Shown here one piece after another: positions 61,311 through 64,000 of a DNA stretch of 64,000 nt. Made by a program: the position numbers and the translations under genes. A model generated the notes under the pieces. It was not told the origin of the DNA and did no database searches. It saw nothing but the letters and a program-made list of their open reading frames with translations. Within the stretch, counting starts at the first letter, position 1. Each line of letters begins with the position of its first letter. This DNA is from Thuidium tamariscinum (taxonomy: Eukaryota > Streptophyta > Bryopsida > Hypnales > Thuidiaceae): NCBI GenBank assembly GCA_947034885.2, contig OX344749.2, forward strand, positions 560,501 through 624,500. Reading direction: 5' to 3'.

Positions 61311-64000
61311 ACAACTCAAACTAAGATATTGATGCCAAATGGTTAAAGATTACATTCAGGTATAATACTCAATGGATTCCTTAGATTTTTGACAAACCAT
61401 CTATCTTTACAATCATTTGTTTTTCTTAATGTCATCCATATACAATTATTGTCTTGAAAATGAGGAGGGATATCAAATATCAATAACAACTTGAAAAATT
61501 CTCACAAATTGACAAGATAAAGATGTAAAAATATGGTTATTGTGATTTCAAACAATTCTATGTCATAAACTTGTCATCCTCAACTACATTTCTTTGTAAT
61601 GACAGTGAAATTGTGTGTTGATACTTTGTTGACCACCCACAAAATAAATCAAAAGGTTGATCCTATCATCTCTTGTGTCATCACTTACAATAAGTTTGAA
61701 TGCATTCTATAGTGCCCTCATTGTATTGATAATTCAATATTAGAAACTAATAAAGCAACTTAGGCATACAACAAAATTGGTAAAGTGAGGAAGGTCATCA
61801 AGGGCTTTGTTTTTTGTTCTCAAGAATTTTAGAACTTAAAGAAATTTGTGATGATTGATGAAATTATGATTGCCTACAAGGGATACTTGACTTCAATTTG
61901 ACACCACATCAAAGCAAAGTCTACACCACTATGGTCTCAAGTATAGTGTCTAGTCTCTTATCAATTGCTACATTTACAACATCCAACTTTATTTTAATAA
62001 AAGTGGCACAATAGATAATGGTCAAGATTCATGAGTAATAACTAAACCAACTTGTGCAAGGTATGCCCTTTAAAGGCGACTCTCTTGTAGTAGATAATTT
62101 CTTCACCTCCCTTGACCTATTTGATCAATTACTAGAGAGAGGATGGAAAACTGACAAAGAAAATGGTGGCCATCTTGTGTGCCTTCCATCGTGTTGGGAT
62201 TTATGTGAGGAGAACATAAGAAAGGGACATTGATTTGGCAAATGCACCAAAGTTTAGACATGGCACCAACAACATTGTACAATGTCAAACTATTAAGGTT
62301 TTTTGTACATGTTACAAGATCCAATATATCAATGAGTGTTTGCATAGCTTTATATAAATGGCAACTGCTTTGGATAAATTTTAGAGAGGAATGTTTGAAA
62401 TTATCACAGAAAATGTTCCTTCCAACCCCTCTTTGAATTTTGTCCATAACTTTTGATTAGAGACTTAAAATGTCAAATAGATATTTGGAAATGAAAGTTA
62501 GCTTGATTTCTTACATAACCTTAGCTCAAAGTTTTTTGAAACTTTTTCTAAATTGCTTAAAGGAGAATTGATATTTTACTTTATCTACAATTCCTACTAT
62601 GTTTTAACTATAAGTGGTTGAGCACTTGTTAATTCTAATTTACATGTCTCACATGGGTTGTCTTACCTTCTACTACCCTACTTGTATAAAGTTCTTGTCT
62701 TGTTATATCTTCAAACACCAAGGTAAGTGGCATTCTAAGCTCAATTGCTAAATATATAGAATTGTTTTGAAAATATTCTTGAATTTTTTAAAATTAAATT
62801 ATAAACTTTGGAAATTTTAATTAATTATTTGGCATGAATGTACTTACTATGTCCTTTGGATATATTAGGCATTGACATGGCAATTCTACTTTAGTGGTTT
62901 GTTGACAAGGTACCCCTACCTATGTGGTGGTTTTTGCCATTGTTGCCTATTTTTGAATAATAATTTGATTAAATCAAGAAATAAAATCAACAAAGAAATT
63001 TGATGATTTTTGAAACCAAAATGTCCTAATTAATTGTCCTAACCAAGATGTGTGAGTTAATTCTCATGTTGGTTTGGACACTAGTTTTTTATGTAGGGTC
63101 TAATAGACCAAATGCACAAAGATTACAATGTCCAATTGTAGACATGGAAGTGGTGGCATAAGTTGTGGTTCTTTGTATTGGATTCTTCTTTACCAAATGC
63201 TTGGATTTTTTACAACAAGCATATAAGATTGTATGCCAAGGTAAGGCCTTAGATTGGAAGGCATTTTACTATATAGATGACTTGGCATTGAGAGAGCAAG
63301 GATAGCCATTGCCACAAAACTAGTCCTAAGCAAAAAGGATTCTCAATGCCACTTATAACAACGTTCAATATGTTGGTTGTTGGCTTTGGGAGTGCATATA
63401 TTAGTTGGTGTAAGAAAACAAGCAACATAGGGTATGCCAAGAATATGGAGACATCTTCATATAGGATGAACTATGCTTTAAAATTGTAAATAAGTCTCAA
63501 AAGTGGGCAATGCAATTGGCTAAATTCTAATTGTACATTTGTCATTGTAGTAGAGTTGATGAAGACCAATGTTAGATGCTCTCTAGGCAACGCCAAGTCT
63601 TTTGCTTCTAGAAGACATTGCAAAGGTCTCCAAATTAAAGAATACTATATTGTCCTAGGTGCCTCATATTTAGGCCATAATAATGCAAGAAAGTCCAATT
63701 ATGATTTTTCTAGTTGATTTTTTCATAGGGCAAACTTTTATCCCCAAGTTTTGGAAACTATAGCTTTACACATATTTTAAGTATAGCCAATTGGCTTATA
63801 TATGTAGGTAGAGGATATGTAGGGTAGTAGTAGCATTATCTAGAACTTTTGGTGTCCTTGAACTTTATAAGAAATAAAATGATGATGGTCCTATATAGCT
63901 ACTCAAAAAGAATTGTTTGGATTACAATTTCAAGATGAATTAGTGTATCAAATGACTTTATCTTTTAAATTAAATAAAGTATGATTTCACAAAAGGGTGA
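61311..64000. other. AT-rich stretch with a partial family Z repeat
   Basis: At about 62385-62720, CCATAACTTTTGATTAGAGAC and ACATGGGTTGTCTTACC-type blocks match the right half of the foldback at 59880-61310. Otherwise nothing is supportable. The open frames at 62103-62447 and 63249-63440 have no recognisable motif. Confidence 0.45.

Overview
This window looks like nuclear DNA of a land plant. The genes are intron-rich with GT-AG introns, the spacers are long and AT-rich, and they are packed with small DNA transposons, foldback elements and LINE 3' ends. The species cannot be fixed from the sequence. The type of LINE and the transposon load would fit a spore-bearing plant with a large genome, but that is inference. 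No tRNA, rRNA, CRISPR array or bacterial feature was seen.

Three protein genes can be reconstructed exon by exon. Two are nearly identical K+-stimulated (type I) vacuolar H+-pyrophosphatases, at 6747-10662 (+) and 44184-47989 (-). They face each other as an inverted pair about 33.5 kb apart. Both have 8 exons of identical length, both encode 756 residues, and they differ at only five residues. The duplicated unit also takes in about 620 bp of 5' leader and about 300 bp of 3' flank. The third gene, at 26138-32259 (-), lies in the spacer between them. It encodes a peroxisomal-type acyl-CoA thioesterase II, with an N-terminal cyclic-nucleotide-binding-like domain, a TesB double hot-dog and a C-terminal AKL. 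It was not visible as a single ORF and was assembled from 17 phase-compatible exons. One small exon carries an in-frame stop.

A fourth coding remnant of unknown function (24382-25421, +) is broken by a frameshift, a stop codon and a 196-bp CACTA-ended palindromic MITE with a GAA target duplication.

The rest is repeat-derived or featureless AT-rich DNA. The most unusual repeats are several families of short elements with 5'-CCCT termini, flanked fully or approximately by TTAA (17.6, 22.6, 26.6, 38.7 and 58.5 kb). That is the hallmark of piggyBac, a superfamily not usually associated with land plants. Other families are TA-flanked MITEs (2.6, 14.65, 32.8, 33.7 kb), a four-copy MITE family with ATTAG ends (3.4, 53.9, 57.3, 60.3 kb), long foldbacks (12.2, 15.7, 51.6, 59.9 kb), two opposed LINE 3' ends just beyond the first pyrophosphatase gene (11.2-12.2 kb), and a decayed satellite (42.4-43.4 kb). 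Gene-free stretches are listed as such.
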